Shown here: positions 1 through 9,849 of the stretch, piece after piece
How positions within the stretch are numbered: the first letter of the stretch is position 1
Layout of the letters: each line of letters begins with the position of its first letter
NCBI RefSeq assembly: GCF_037126465.1
Contig: NC_088201.1
Coordinates: forward strand, 19,514,550-19,578,549
Direction: 5' to 3'
DNA length: 64,000 nucleotides
From: Ornithodoros turicata
Taxonomy: Eukaryota > Arthropoda > Arachnida > Ixodida > Argasidae
Notes under the pieces: model-generated
Database searches by the model: none
Seen by the model: only the letters and a program-made list of their open reading frames with translations
Told to the model about the DNA's origin: nothing
Translations under genes and position numbers: made by a program

Positions 1-150
1 CCCGTGCCCGGCCCAAGCCCGGCTGCTACGGCCCGCACCCAGCCCGGACCCGACGTCTTCTACAGATTTCCAGCCCGGGCCCGGCCCGGGCCCAGCCGGT
101 ACCCGACTGTTTCCATGCTCAAGCCCGGTCCCAGCTTGCCTCTGCTCTAT
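1..150. repeat. GCCCGG-rich degenerate repeat
   Basis: Repeated CCCGGCCC/CCCGGGCCC words fill this stretch and start before the window. The same words return at 736-850 and, more loosely, as ACCCGACC-type words at 13840-13960. I infer subterminal or internal repeats of DNA transposons rather than a CpG-island promoter, because no exon or initiator follows. The open frame across it is only an effect of low-complexity GC-rich sequence. Confidence 0.5.
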
Positions 151-395
151 GTGTTCTCGAGGCCCGGAGGTGTATTTAGATTTACTAAAGAGCACAGCGC
201 AGCGACGAAAATGACGCAGCTAATTGGTGGAGAGTGAGGCGGTACACTGCCGGCAAGCCGCTCTGTGCTTGGTGCTTGCTTGTTTGGGAAGGCAGCGCGC
301 AGTGGCGCTGGGCGATATGTATGTACCTAGCGGTTCAAGAGAGACTCATCTCCGCTCTATTGCGCATGCACCGGTGTTAGTTCCCCTTTCTCGAA

Positions 396-509
396 CTCTC
401 ACGCGAACGAAATATGTAAGACCATCTAACCTAACTGAAACCTCGTGCTGGACCCTCACGGGAACGAAATATGTCCCAACACCTAACCTAACTGACCCTC
501 GTGTCGGAC
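396..509. repeat. Two-copy tandem repeat of about 57 bp
   Basis: Two adjacent units (396-452 and 453-509) share CTCACGSGAACGAAATATGT, then CTAACCTAACTGA and CCTCGTG. They differ at roughly a fifth of positions. The CTAACCTAACT core resembles the arthropod telomere word CCTAA but is only two words long, so it is not read as a telomere remnant. No gene is associated. Confidence 0.6.
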
Positions 510-735
510 TCTCAGCTCGCCCGCCACACCAATCGTCCCCAAATGTCTGTGAGTGCACGTGTGAAATCGAGACCCATTACACAAAATAAGCATGATCACA
601 TATAAAAAAGCGATAGTTCTGAGATGAGAATTCCATGATATCCCATACCCAATGAGGAAAGAAAAGTGACATAACAATTCAGCTGTCCAGTCTCGTGAAA
701 TATGTTCGCGTACATGCCTGACCATGGCCGGCGCT

Positions 736-850
736 GTCAAGCCCCTACCCTCTCCCGGGCCCGGTGGCTGAAACCCGAGCCCGGCCCAGGCCCGCATAAG
801 AAACGCAAAGCCCGGCCCGGCCCGGCCCGGGCTTTGCGTTTCTTATCGTG
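736..850. repeat. GCCCGG repeat with a perfect 20-bp hairpin
   Basis: Positions 796-815 (ATAAGAAACGCAAAGCCCGG) are exactly complementary to 827-846, with an 11-nt CCCGG-repeat loop between. T-rich repeats of the word TCGTTCTATCGT follow to about 920. Together with 1-150 this could be one DNA element rich in CCCGGCC words. No target duplication could be assigned. Confidence 0.6.
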
Positions 851-1086
851 CCTTTTTTCGTTCTATCGTATTTTTTATCGTTTTATCGTTTTTCGTTCTA
901 TCTTTTCGTTTCTTATCGGGATCGGGCTTTCGGGTAGGCCTGGGCGCGTGCAGTGCTCTAGTATACGGTATAGTCTATGTAATAATCGTTCGCTGTAGGG
1001 CACATGGCGAGGTTGGTACAACAACGTGTAATCCTCGGAAATTATGGATGTAGGATAAGAGTGAACACTGGGCTAACCCCGTGGAG

Positions 1087-1154
1087 TAGCAAGCCGGCAC
1101 TTGCCTGGCTGACATCTCCTTTTGTGTGAATAAACATATACCCCCCCCCCCCCC
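1087..1154 (+). mobile_element. LINE 3' end with C-tract tail (copy 1)
   Basis: Reads GTAGCAAGCC, a hairpin at 1092-1110 (AGCC-GGCA-CT-TGCC-T-GGCT, one bulged T), then GAATAAACATATA and a run of 14 C (1141-1154). The same order, hairpin then AATAAACATAT then C-run, occurs at 6165-6237, 14051-14121, 21741-21828 and 48021-48083. I read these as 5'-truncated 3' ends of one LINE group. The 21.8-kb copy lies downstream of a recognisable LINE ORF2 and is the reason for the assignment. Confidence 0.6.
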
Positions 1155-2896
1155 GTGAAGAAGGGAGGATCGAACCTCGCCGGGGAGCCATTGTTCTTGT
1201 TTGCCTTATTTGTAGATCGGAACATGCATCTTAATTGTTACCGCGACCATTTCAGTTTGTTCGTCACATGGCTTTTTGCCTCATGTCTCCCCCACACCTA
1301 TGGTGGAAAGCATACATGTATGTCCACTCGGATGATGCACATCGTTGTGATAAAGGCTACGCTCCGTGTCGAACGAGGAGTTCAAATGAACCATGGAAAG
1401 TTTTGCGTCTAGCATTGCAAATGCAAAGCCCGTTATAGTCAGCGATTTATTGATGGAGCGATAAAAGAAAAAGCGAGATATCTATTGAACGATTAACGTA
1501 CATACATTTTGAAAGTTATACAGAAAATGCTTCGTTTGGGTTTTGGCCGTTAGTCAAGTATCCTAAACGAATCTTGAATACCTTTCTGGGTATTCTCGTA
1601 AATAGAGTGAACAAATAAATATCTCTACCTTTGACTTTGACTTTGACTTTTGATTTTTGACTTTGGTATTTAGCATCTGATTTTTTTTTTTTTTTTCAAA
1701 GTATCCTGTACATTAAGCGTCACCCCAGTGTCCATAGCTTCTGCATGCAACACATCGGAGAAGTTGCTGCCTTGCTTATCATTCCGCAGTATCGTTCTTC
1801 GTATTGCGCCCCTTTTATTTATATGAGTACAGCGGAGTGACGACGGTTATCAAACATGATATGATGCATATTCCTCCATTAATAATCAAGAAACTTAAGT
1901 ATTTATTATGGCGATACAGTACGGAAGCTCGCGGAAGCACGAAAGTTCCGTGCCGCATCGTCCGTTCTGTACTCTTTTCTCTGTACTCTACAAAAAGGGG
2001 CGCAGCTATGTGCAGTGCCACGCATCATAAACTCAATCAACAGCCTCGTTGAACCAGGTACATATAGCAGCAGGGCAGAACGCGCTCCAACAGTTTTACA
2101 ACCTGTATGTCGATACGCACTTTTTTTTTTCTTGCCTCTCTCTCGTGTAAGCATTGTCGTTGCGGTTTTATTCCCGACATTCACGAGATTTGTGGTGAGT
2201 GATTTTTACGACCACTTCGAGCATGGCTTACAGTGTTATAATAATAATACGATGGATGGCGAGTCCTGGGTCAAAATACAGACCCCCATGTCCACTCTCT
2301 TAAAGCGGACGGGTGGCACGAGAGAAAAAAAAAAGACGCGGGGTCGATAATAACCTTATGGCACCCTGTATGAATTGTTATCGACGCTGTAAACAATACG
2401 TGATGCCAGTTTAATGGTTGCACGGTAGGTTTTATGCGCTTGTAGCCTCTTGTCTGTGACATGGTCAGCGTGGTCGATATCAAGCTGTGTGGGAGACACA
2501 TATTTTACGTTCGGGGCGTTTATCACGAACGTTTTACTTCGTATGTGGGGACTTTTCGTGATATCTTTCTTTCGTCCTAATCTCTAGGTAGGTTTGTGTG
2601 CCTGCAAGGTACGGCTGACCGACGAACCGTATTCAGAATGGCTGTGCCGCGCTATGACGAAAGAACTGTGTGAACGGCGAATGGACGCGAGAGCGTTATT
2701 TCAAAAGCCACTAGATAGCTAGACAGCTCGCGACCTTCATTTCTGCCTAAAACATGAAATAGGCAGCGCATCCAGGATGATGTGCACTGTGACGCCGGTG
2801 AGCCCTCGAAAAACTAGACCGCAAAAACTGGGGAAAATACCTCGAAGAAAGCTACCAGAAACTCCAGAATTAAAATCCTGCGATTTGGGAAAGCTG
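1155..2896. other. Intergenic or intronic sequence without assigned features
   Basis: No coding signature or family is recognised here. It contains a short (TTTGAC)n-like microsatellite at 1629-1664 and T-runs near 1681. Open frames are short and without codon bias. Confidence 0.5.
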
Positions 2897-3089
2897 CACT
2901 CTTAAAAACGAACTTCACCTCATAGCACGCTCCTAGCCAACGATCATCTCGAATGACATCGTTATCTGCCCTGATTTGTTGAAAATGCGTACGCCTCCAG
3001 GTTTCAACAAATCAGGGCAGATAGCGATAGCATTCGAGATTATGTTTGGCTAGGAGCGTGCTATGCGGTGAAGCTCGTTTTTAAGAGTG
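2897..3089. mobile_element. CACTCTTAAAA palindromic MITE, short copy
   Basis: Terminal arms CACTCTTAAAAACGAACTTC and its reverse complement enclose a near-perfect palindrome. The usual core (ATCTCGAATGA, CCCTGATTTGTTGAAAA, GCGTACGCC) is present. The central loop with its second GGCGTACGCC block is deleted, so the copy is 193 bp instead of about 249. The flanks read TG on both sides where better copies have TA. The family is non-coding and presumably mobilised by a transposase supplied elsewhere. Confidence 0.85.
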
Positions 3090-3148
3090 TGGACGGACAC
3101 AACAAACTCTCAGACACAGCTGAAGTATTATTCAAACGTTTACGAATA

Positions 3149-3321
3149 CAGTGAACCCTCGTTAATATGACCCCCGATAATCTGACATACGCGCTTTACG
3201 ACCATACTCCTGGGGAACAATTTAGTGAAACCTCTGCAAATGTCCCCGGTTGATATGACAATTCCGCATTATGACCAAAATTTTCGGGAACGACCATGGT
3301 CACAATAACGAGGGTTCACTG
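3149..3321. mobile_element. pogo/Tigger-like MITE with TA duplication
   Basis: Starts CAGTGAACCCTCGTTA and ends TAACGAGGGTTCACTG. TA lies directly outside both ends (3147-3148 and 3322-3323). CAGTG-type ends with TA target sites are typical of the pogo/Tigger branch of Tc1/mariner elements. The 173-bp body is non-coding, so this is a non-autonomous copy. It abuts the next MITE at the shared TA. Confidence 0.75.
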
Positions 3322-3323
3322 TA

Positions 3324-3560
3324 CACTCTAAAACAGAACTTCACCATATAGCACCAAGTCCAACCATTGCACAGAATGTTACCTTTATCACTCCCGATTT
3401 GTGGAAAGCGTGTGGCGTACGCCTTTTTTTTTTTTTAACTGCATAATTAGGTGTTTCAAAAAGGCGCACGCCTCCCGTTTTTAACCAATCAGGAGGCAGA
3501 ACGATGTCATTCTGGATGGTGATTACCTAAGAGCGTGCTATGTGGTGAAGTTCTATTTTT
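3324..3560. mobile_element. Diverged CACTCTAAAA-family MITE
   Basis: Begins CACTCTAAAACAGAACTTCA and ends GTGGTGAAGTTCTATTTTT. It retains TGTGGAAAGCG, GGCGTACGCCTTTT and the mirrored AAAAAGGCGCACGCCTCCCG. The terminal AAGAGTG of the right end is lost where the SINE body begins. An old copy of the variant that ends in ACAGAACTTC. Confidence 0.7.
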
Positions 3561-3562
3561 GC

Positions 3563-3756
3563 CGTTGCCGGTTGTGCTGTCTGGGGTTTTTCATGGGTTT
3601 TCCCTCAGACGCTTTCAGACGTATGTCGGCACAGTTCCCTTAGAAGTTGGCCCAGGACGCACATTCCCCAGGGCGTCAGTCGTGACGTTGCCCACCTCTG
3701 TGAGGCCGACAACGGCAAGCCCTCTCGCCATCACCACCACCACCCACCACCACCAC
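3563..3756 (+). mobile_element. tRNA-derived SINE, headless copy
   Basis: The body matches the copy at 11314-11552: CTCAGACGCTTTCAGACGTA, TCGGCACAGTTCCCTTAGAA, GGCCCAGGACGCACATTCCC, GTCGTGACGTTGCCCACC and GAGGCCGACAACGG, ending in an ACC/CAC microsatellite. The tRNA-like head is missing, which fits ordinary 5' truncation on target-primed insertion. Confidence 0.8.
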
Positions 3757-4017
3757 CATCTGTTTTTAGAGCGTACTCAGTGAGGAGGGGAATGGGACAG
3801 GAACACTTTTATTTGCCCAGTGAAAGCATTCCTTTCCCCTCGTCCTTGAGTATATATAGTACGTATTTGCAAACGTTTGAATAAAACTTCAGCTGTGTTT
3901 CAGATTTCGTTGTGTCTATCCAGTTTTCCCCAACGTCAGGGTTTAATTATGGAAGTCCGTAACCACCTGCATGGCTGTTTTGGTTTTTGTTTTTTTCTGT
4001 TTTGCTGTTTTATCCAT

Positions 4018-4125
4018 CCGAACAACAACAACAACAACTTTATTTTTGACCTTGGAGAGTGGGGAGTTTCATCGCCACAGGCGATACTCTACCCCATTGC
4101 GGTGGGAATGTGGGGAATAAAATAA
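4018..4125 (-). mobile_element. LINE 3' end with terminal hairpin (second LINE group, copy a)
   Basis: On the minus strand the segment reads CAATGGGGTAGAGT, then the stem ATCGCC-TGT-GGCGAT, then GAAACTCCCC, and ends in AATAAAG followed by (TTG)n. Its hairpin (4061-4095) aligns with 8986-9021, just after a LINE ORF, and with 24712-24748. I read it as the extreme 3' end of a 5'-truncated LINE. Confidence 0.6.
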
Positions 4126-4490
4126 CGAAATCCTTCCGAAATCCGAAATCCTTCTTAAAGTGTACGGGTTGTTGAAGTATACAATCCCACTGCTCAGTAC
4201 AGCGGGACTGTGGGAGACCATGTCACATTACTTGTACATATCATAGGCACAGTATTAGTATGTAACGCGTGCATAACCAACTACTTTATTATCGGCGTCG
4301 GCGTCGTTGCGTATGTCACAACTCACAAGTATATATTATGGTATACATATTAGCCACGTGCTTCCAGGGCTTCGTCTGGGAAATGGCTCAAATGCGGGCT
4401 ACAAGTGACAAATTGCACCAGAACTGCACCTTCGTCGATGTTCACTACAGTTTACGTCCACGTGGTGCAGGCGAGAATAACTTTCTACAG

Positions 4491-4801
4491 TTCCCGCTTC
4501 CTCGGCAGTACAAACTCTGTTGGAAGCGGTGAAGGAAGCTACGGTTTCAAGGGCATCACTGGAAAGTGGTCTAGAAGCAGTTGGCCACCATCGGAGGCCC
4601 CATCGCCTTTCATTTCCGCCATTTGTGCGGAACCCCAGCAACGTCCAGGCGAACGGGGCCCGCTCGACCACGCTGGGAGCGATAACCGTCAACCGAGCGC
4701 GGGGAGCGCCGGTATATCCGTTTCAAAATTGGAACTACGAACATTATCCGTATCAGTCGCCTCCTTTTCTCGGCTCTATGAAAACAGCGAACCACGTTTA
4801 A
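4491..4801 (+). CDS. Candidate terminal coding exon, unrecognised protein
   Basis: An acceptor-like ACTTTCTACAG ends at 4490. The frame then stays open to the TAA at 4799-4801, giving about 103 residues. The product is hydrophilic, with a basic stretch (GHHRRPHR) followed by an aromatic, proline-rich tail (YPFQNWNYEHYPYQSPPF). I do not recognise a family. Support is one plausible splice site, a fairly G/C-rich third position and tail composition unlike random frames. Against it, no partner exon is visible and an overlapping frame (4405-4896) is also open. If real, the upstream exons are elsewhere and 4802 onward is 3' UTR. Confidence 0.3.
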
Positions 4802-5460
4802 AAGAAATTTCTCTCCCATTTTGTGTATTTGTGCTTATGTATGCTTTTATGGACAGCATTGCAGGAGAGCGCAAGGATGTTGCTCTCAGAAACTGAAGCT
4901 TGGGAAAGCATCCCCCTGCTATATACGCCATTTTGGAAGAGGGGAAAAAATGTTTCCTTATCTGCCGAAGGGGGCGATATTGGTGCATCGACTCGGAGAA
5001 ATTGCAGCGAGATGTCACTACACCGGCGGCCAAACCGCAGCGAAATGAGGCAAAATAACATAAAGCAATTGCCGTGGAGCTGCCCGTTTCGATGGGGGAG
5101 GCATAACAGATGCTGTGGAACAAATCCAGCAGAGGGTGGCTTAGCCATCGGAAATGAGGCAATTGGACGGCGTAAATTTGAGCAATATACAGGTGGCAGG
5201 AACGGCACACTTTTATCCGGTAGTGCTTCCCTTTCGTTTTTCCGTTTCGTGTCGGTTGCTCGCCCTGAAGCTGATTGCATGAAGCGAGACGAAGGCGTGT
5301 CGTCAGCACTTAGTCACTTGATTCCGGAACATTTTCAATCCGAACTATGTAAATATATGAAGTAAGGTATTGATGAATCGCGAACGAGTGCATGTTTCAC
5401 AAAGATGCCGTCAGGATTGCGACATGCATTACGGGCCTTCCAGGAACGACATTTCTACTC

Positions 5461-5501
5461 CTGTCTGTCTGTTTGTTTGTTTGTTTGTTTGTTTGTTTTT
5501 G
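5461..5501. repeat. (GTTT)n microsatellite
   Basis: A CTGT/GTTT tetranucleotide run directly at the minus-strand 3' end of the SINE that follows. It probably began as the SINE tail. Confidence 0.85.
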
Positions 5502-5502
5502 T

Positions 5503-5765
5503 TCTGTGTTAGCGCCGCGAAGCAACTGTGGCTATGAGCAGCGTGCAGACGTGTACAGACGGAGAGAGTGATGGACAGGAGGTTAGTATGCATCCTGGGC
5601 CGACTTCAATGGTAACTCTGCCGACATTCATCTGCAAAGTCTGCCGGAAAACCCAGGGAAACCTCAGACAGGTGGTAGGATTCCAACCCACCACCTCCTA
5701 GTTTTCAGCACGACCTTGGCTACTGCCAACGAGCAGACGCTTCAACCTGCTCGGCCATGTCGCTG
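5503..5765 (-). mobile_element. tRNA-derived SINE, full-length type with alternative tail
   Basis: On the minus strand the head carries an A-box-like TGGCCGAGCAGGTTGAAGCG and a B-box-like GGTTGGAATCC. The head is longer than in 11314-11552, as if derived from a tRNA with a long variable arm (Leu/Ser type). The shared body follows: CCTGAGG, GTCTGCCGG, TCGGCAGAG and GTCGGCCCAGG. The tail runs through AGCCACAGTTGCTTCGCGGC into the (AAAC)n run. Copies at 14690-14978 and 30680-30910 have the same tail. A pol III promoter is expected but presumed inactive. Confidence 0.75.
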
Positions 5766-5902
5766 TCTCTACTCCTGTATAAAACTGTACACAATTATGT
5801 TTATGGAAAGCTTAGGCATCGACCTGAAGCAGTTTACGAGTGTATATGATCGCATTGCATGCACACCAGAAAGTACCACTATAGGCAAGACAGATCATAC
5901 CG

Positions 5903-6057
5903 CCCCAAGCAGCACAATGTACTGAAAGTCGAGTGCAATAGGGGTGGTCGGTATGTGTCTTATCAATGTTCCTTAGTTTCAAGAGTCTGTTCAAGGTCAT
6001 CCACCTACCCGTCCACCCCTATTGCACTTGACTTTCAGTGCATTGTGCTGCTTGGGG
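5903..6057. mobile_element. Single foldback element with arms of about 45 bp
   Basis: The left arm (5903-5947) starts CCCCAAGCAGCACAATG and contains AGTCGAGTGCAATAGGGG. The right arm (6013-6057) is its reverse complement with only a few mismatches. The 65-nt centre shows no similarity to the other MITEs. No target duplication is obvious and no second copy is in the window. Confidence 0.75.
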
Positions 6058-6164
6058 CCGTCACTGCACCTTCCAGCTCCTTTCCAACCAATGCGCATGG
6101 CCTTCTCAGTGATAAGCATTGGCAATGGAGCGAAAATACGCCTCAGTTGTGGTGCACTTCTTCA

Positions 6165-6250
6165 TTTTAGCCACTTTTGCGCAGGCTAACCTTTCCGTCC
6201 TTTTTTTTTTTTTTCATAAACATATAATCCCCCCCCCACACACACACACT
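6165..6250 (+). mobile_element. LINE 3' end with C-tract tail (copy 2)
   Basis: Contains TAGCC...GGCTA (6169-6188), a T-run, CATAAACATATAAT and 9 C (6229-6237) followed by (CA)n. The stem is less regular than in the other copies of this group. The order of parts and the AAACATAT motif are the same. Confidence 0.45.
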
Positions 6251-7059
6251 TTATCGAGGTTATTTCAGTCTTATAAAAAAAAAAAAGAAATTAGCGAGTC
6301 TTAGTTACTTCAGGAAGTGTTCACGATAACTGTTCCGAAATCGTTAGAAGCCAATCGCCTTGTTTCTTTTAAGTGGGTGTCATCACATTGCCAAGCTTGG
6401 ATTTGATAACTTCCTTTATCGTATCGTTTTCGTAGAGTTCTTTCGATGTACCAAAACTGCTTAGTGTTTACATTGATCGGTATCCGCTATAGCAACGCGG
6501 CATCTGTTGCTCGAACTGTGACTCAGTGAGGAAAAGGACCTTATGCGAACCATTGTCGGTTTGAATTGTGCAATATGCGTCAAGTGACATAGAAGGGGGC
6601 TAGAACATCAGCGGGAACCATTCGTAAAATAATTATTTTTCTACAACCAAACCTCCCGAAACTAGAAACTTGTTAAATGTCGCCGTTCAATGCAATTTGC
6701 CGCTACATTCGCCTGCATGGCACTGATTACAATGAAGTGGTAGAATGAACACTGGAGGCAGATAGGCGCAGTCAGCCATCAACAGCTGATAGACACGCCG
6801 GTTCGGATACACGAGGCCACACGGGGACACATTAAGCTTAGCACCATTGGCAAACTCATGACCTTGCATATTCGCTCTCCGACTAGAACGGTGAAGCATC
6901 GGAAATCGCGCATCGCAAGTATTGCACGAAGCGTGGACGCGATCTCTCGGCGTCGCCAACGATGGTGAAAGACGAGGAGCCCTCGTCTGAGCCCTCGTGA
7001 GCCGAACGCAGCTGGAGCAGATATTCCTTCTTCCAGCGCGACCAAAACCTCTCAAAAGT
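6251..7059. other. No assigned feature
   Basis: Apart from an A-run near 6275, nothing recognisable is seen. 6990-7059 may be a further degraded part of the LINE that becomes recognisable at about 7085, because in one frame the spacing to the YADD motif is about right. The similarity is too weak to call. Confidence 0.4.
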
Positions 7060-8927
7060 CACGCTGCCGAATCTGCTCCATTCATTACTAAAAGTTTCCT
7101 ATGCCGACGACATTTGTATTTGGACTATTGGGAAATCGAGGCCAGCCACACGCCATCGTCTTCAGCTTTCGCTGGATATAGGATTTGGCGGTATCTCACT
7201 GAAGCAGGCAGGGATATCTCTGAAAATACAGCAGCGCCGGCCTTTACTAAGAAGAATATGCGCCAGTGCCAGCTTTCCATTGGTAATACACCGCTCAGAC
7301 AAGATAAACAACACAGATTTCTGGGCGTCATACTTGATTCCAACCTGTCCTGGAAGAAGCAGGTCGACCACTTGGACACCAAGGCCCACCGGTGGATATC
7401 TGTCATCCGTCACTTTGCCGGAGATAAGGGGGGATGGATGAGAAGTCCCTTTTGGCCCTCCACCACGCTTTAGTTTGTGGCACACTTGTGTACAGCCTCC
7501 CTGTCCTGCATGGCGTCTCCCAGACTCAAGAACAGCGACTTCGGTGTGTACTTGCACGGAGCCTGAGGATATGTCTTTGTGTTCCGAGAGCCGCTGAAAC
7601 GCGGATGGTGATAGCCGAAGCCCGTGAGTTACCGATAGAAATCTTACGACTGATGGAAACCATTCGCCATTACATGCGCCTCAGAACGCACCACCGTCGT
7701 CATCCCCTTCTAGCAAAAGTCTACCAGCGAAACCAAAGTGCTGTCTTCAAGTGTCTCGTGGATGTCAGGTCCAAGTTCCCTCCGTTCATAATCCACCCAA
7801 CAGTTCCCACAACCCCTCCGTGGTCGCTTCCGCTGCCATCACTCTCCCTATCTGACCCTGGCCTCAAGGTTCCAAAGCGTCAAGTACCAGCTTTATGAAA
7901 TTTGACTGAACCCCGAGACAAGGAAAACATAGACGATCACAAATAATGTATCACCAGTTAGCCTGCATTTTGACTCTTATTCACGTTTGCCAGCTTTAGT
8001 TCTTCAACAGTTGGCAGCGGACATGATGATGCATCTTAGATCTCCTCACCACACTGGCGTCTTCACTGGTGGATCTACCACACGGGAGTGTTCGTCGTGT
8101 ACTTTTGTCGTCCCATCTGATGCAGTCTCACGTGGATATCGTCTCTCACATCGTACGTCATCAACATCGGCGGAGCTGTATGCCATCCTACTCTTTCTGC
8201 AGCAGATATTCCAAGTTCCTCCGCGTGTCTGGGTGGTCTACACGGGCTGCTCTGCAATGTGCAGTGTGTGGCATCCATGGGGCTTCGTGGCTCATTAGCC
8301 CCCATCGTAGACATTCTCCACCATGTTCACCGTCTACCTAGATGGTGAAGGTCATCATATATCCCTGCAGTGGGTTCCTTGTCACTGCGGTTTAACAGGC
8401 AATGAGCAGACTGACAGAGTATAGCAGCGGCTGCCCATGAGTCCCTGACAGCCGTGCCCATTGTGCTGTCGAGGGGTGACAGGAGGACCCTACTTACTGC
8501 GTGGTTTCAAACTCTGGCTCTGCAGCAATGGTGCCGGGACAACACGGATCAATCTCTCATGTATTTGGTAGACCCAAATTTGTCGTTTTCTTTCCCTGCC
8601 CGTTTATTACGCCATTTTACCTTCCTCTCCTGCGTAGACTCCGCCTCCGCCTCAATATGCCTTTCACCCCACAATTCAAATGCACGATCAGATGCTGTGA
8701 CACAAACCGTATACAAGCCGTGCCGATACACAAAGCACATTCTTATGGAATGTGCACTCTACGACCCGCAAAGGAGGATACTGTGTGATGAGCTTGCTCG
8801 TATCAGCAAGAGACCGCTCAACTTAGCTGCACTCATTGGCCCCTATGAAGATCATGTGCTCCATCGTCGGGTTCTTCACCTGTTCATGGACTTCCTGTCG
8901 TCCACTAGGTTGCTCCAGACGCTTTAA
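7060..8927 (+). pseudogene. LINE ORF2 fragment: end of reverse transcriptase plus RNase H
   Basis: The fragment starts near the reverse-transcriptase core (SYADDICIW at about 7098-7124). It runs through the RT thumb (GTLVYSLPVLHG, about 7470-7505) and an RNase H-like domain (7987-8400) to a Cys/His-containing C-terminus, stopping at 8925-8927. The same order is seen in the element at 15.9-21.8 kb, so both belong to a non-LTR clade that carries RNase H, such as the I or LOA groups; I cannot say which. It is clearly dead: 5' truncation, several frameshifts and stops, and loss of acidic RNase H residues (TGG where TDG is expected, YTGCS where FTDSK is expected). SAELYAI and WVPCHCGLTGNE survive. 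The downstream hairpin at 8986-9021 is probably its 3' UTR. Confidence 0.85.
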
Positions 8928-9045
8928 TTTGTTATCGTGTTTTCATCCTCCCTTCATTATCTTCATATAATGTTCCACGTGCAATGGGGTAGGGTACCGC
9001 ACCGCCGCGGTGAAACACCCCATCTTATCGTCAGCATTGTCGTTT
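8928..9045 (+). mobile_element. LINE 3' UTR with terminal hairpin (second LINE group, copy b)
   Basis: Begins directly after the ORF2 stop. The hairpin at 8986-9021 has an outer stem GGGGT/ACCCC and an inner stem ACCGC/GCGGT. Two other copies of this end lie at 4018-4125 and 24640-24766. The tail reads ATCTTATCGTCA and is not poly(A). Confidence 0.6.
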
Positions 9046-9337
9046 GTAATATACTGTACGAGGCTCCATCGTTTCTATCACCGGTCAAAAGCCATAGTGT
9101 CAGTTCCTCTTGCCGGACAGAGTCAATGAAATATAGACAAACTCCATCTGAAAGATTTTTTTTAAAGTTTTTAACCGTCTGTTGTGAGGTAAGGTAACTA
9201 AAGGAACATGCAGCCCGTTGCCCTTTTCCAATGTGGTAATCTCCTAAACTGCCGTTCCGATGGTCTCCGCAAATAAACCAGCTCATCTTACACAAAGTGC
9301 ACGAAGAGGCGCGAATGTTTTGTTTTCCAGCTTCATG

Positions 9338-9833
9338 CAGCGATGGGCAAAGTACCTCAAAATTATACTTCGAATAAAGTACCAAGCACCTACCACCTGT
9401 TGTACTTTAGGTACAGTACAAAGTATCATACTACAAATGTACTAAAAGGAAGTATAAAGTCCTTTGCAAAATAATCTAAAGTACTCAAGCACATTACAAA
9501 TTTAGATAAAACGTAAAATAAAACGTAAGGTAATTATGTTTCGACTATTAGCTTTAGAAAGCTCTTAGCTAGCATTTTTGCCAAGTGCTAGTTCAAAACA
9601 TAGGGAGTTTACAGGTTTTACGTGGGTATAGTAGAAATGATTTTGATTGGGTACTTGAGTACTTGAAAGGAAAGTACCGAAGACAAGATAAACAACACAG
9701 ATTTCGTGGGCGTCATCTTTGTACAAAGTACAAAGAACACAAATTGAAATGTACTTTAAATACAGTACAAGTTCTGAGAAATATCTCAAAGTAGTACTTG
9801 AGTACTTGGTACTTCGAGTACTTCCTATCACAG
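9338..9833. mobile_element. Non-autonomous hAT element with GTACTT repeats
   Basis: The ends are CAGCGATGGGCAAAGTAC and GTACTTCCTATCACAG. A perfect 8-bp duplication GCTTCATG lies outside both ends (9330-9337 and 9834-9841). An 8-bp duplication with CAG-type ends is diagnostic of the hAT superfamily. The 496-bp body is full of AGTACTT/AAGTAC words, likely subterminal transposase-binding repeats, and encodes nothing recognisable. A short LINE-derived insert lies at 9681-9716. Confidence 0.9.
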
Positions 9834-9849
9834 GCTTCATGGAACCGAG

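Noticed and set aside
4776..5365. Three long overlapping frames (180 codons plus, 177 and 160 codons minus)
   Set aside because: All three are open in the same stretch with no domain, splice or codon signal; it is a stop-poor area, not three genes.
7434..7898. Host gene of 154 codons
   Set aside because: It is the RT thumb and linker of a LINE, by alignment with 19.2-19.6 kb.
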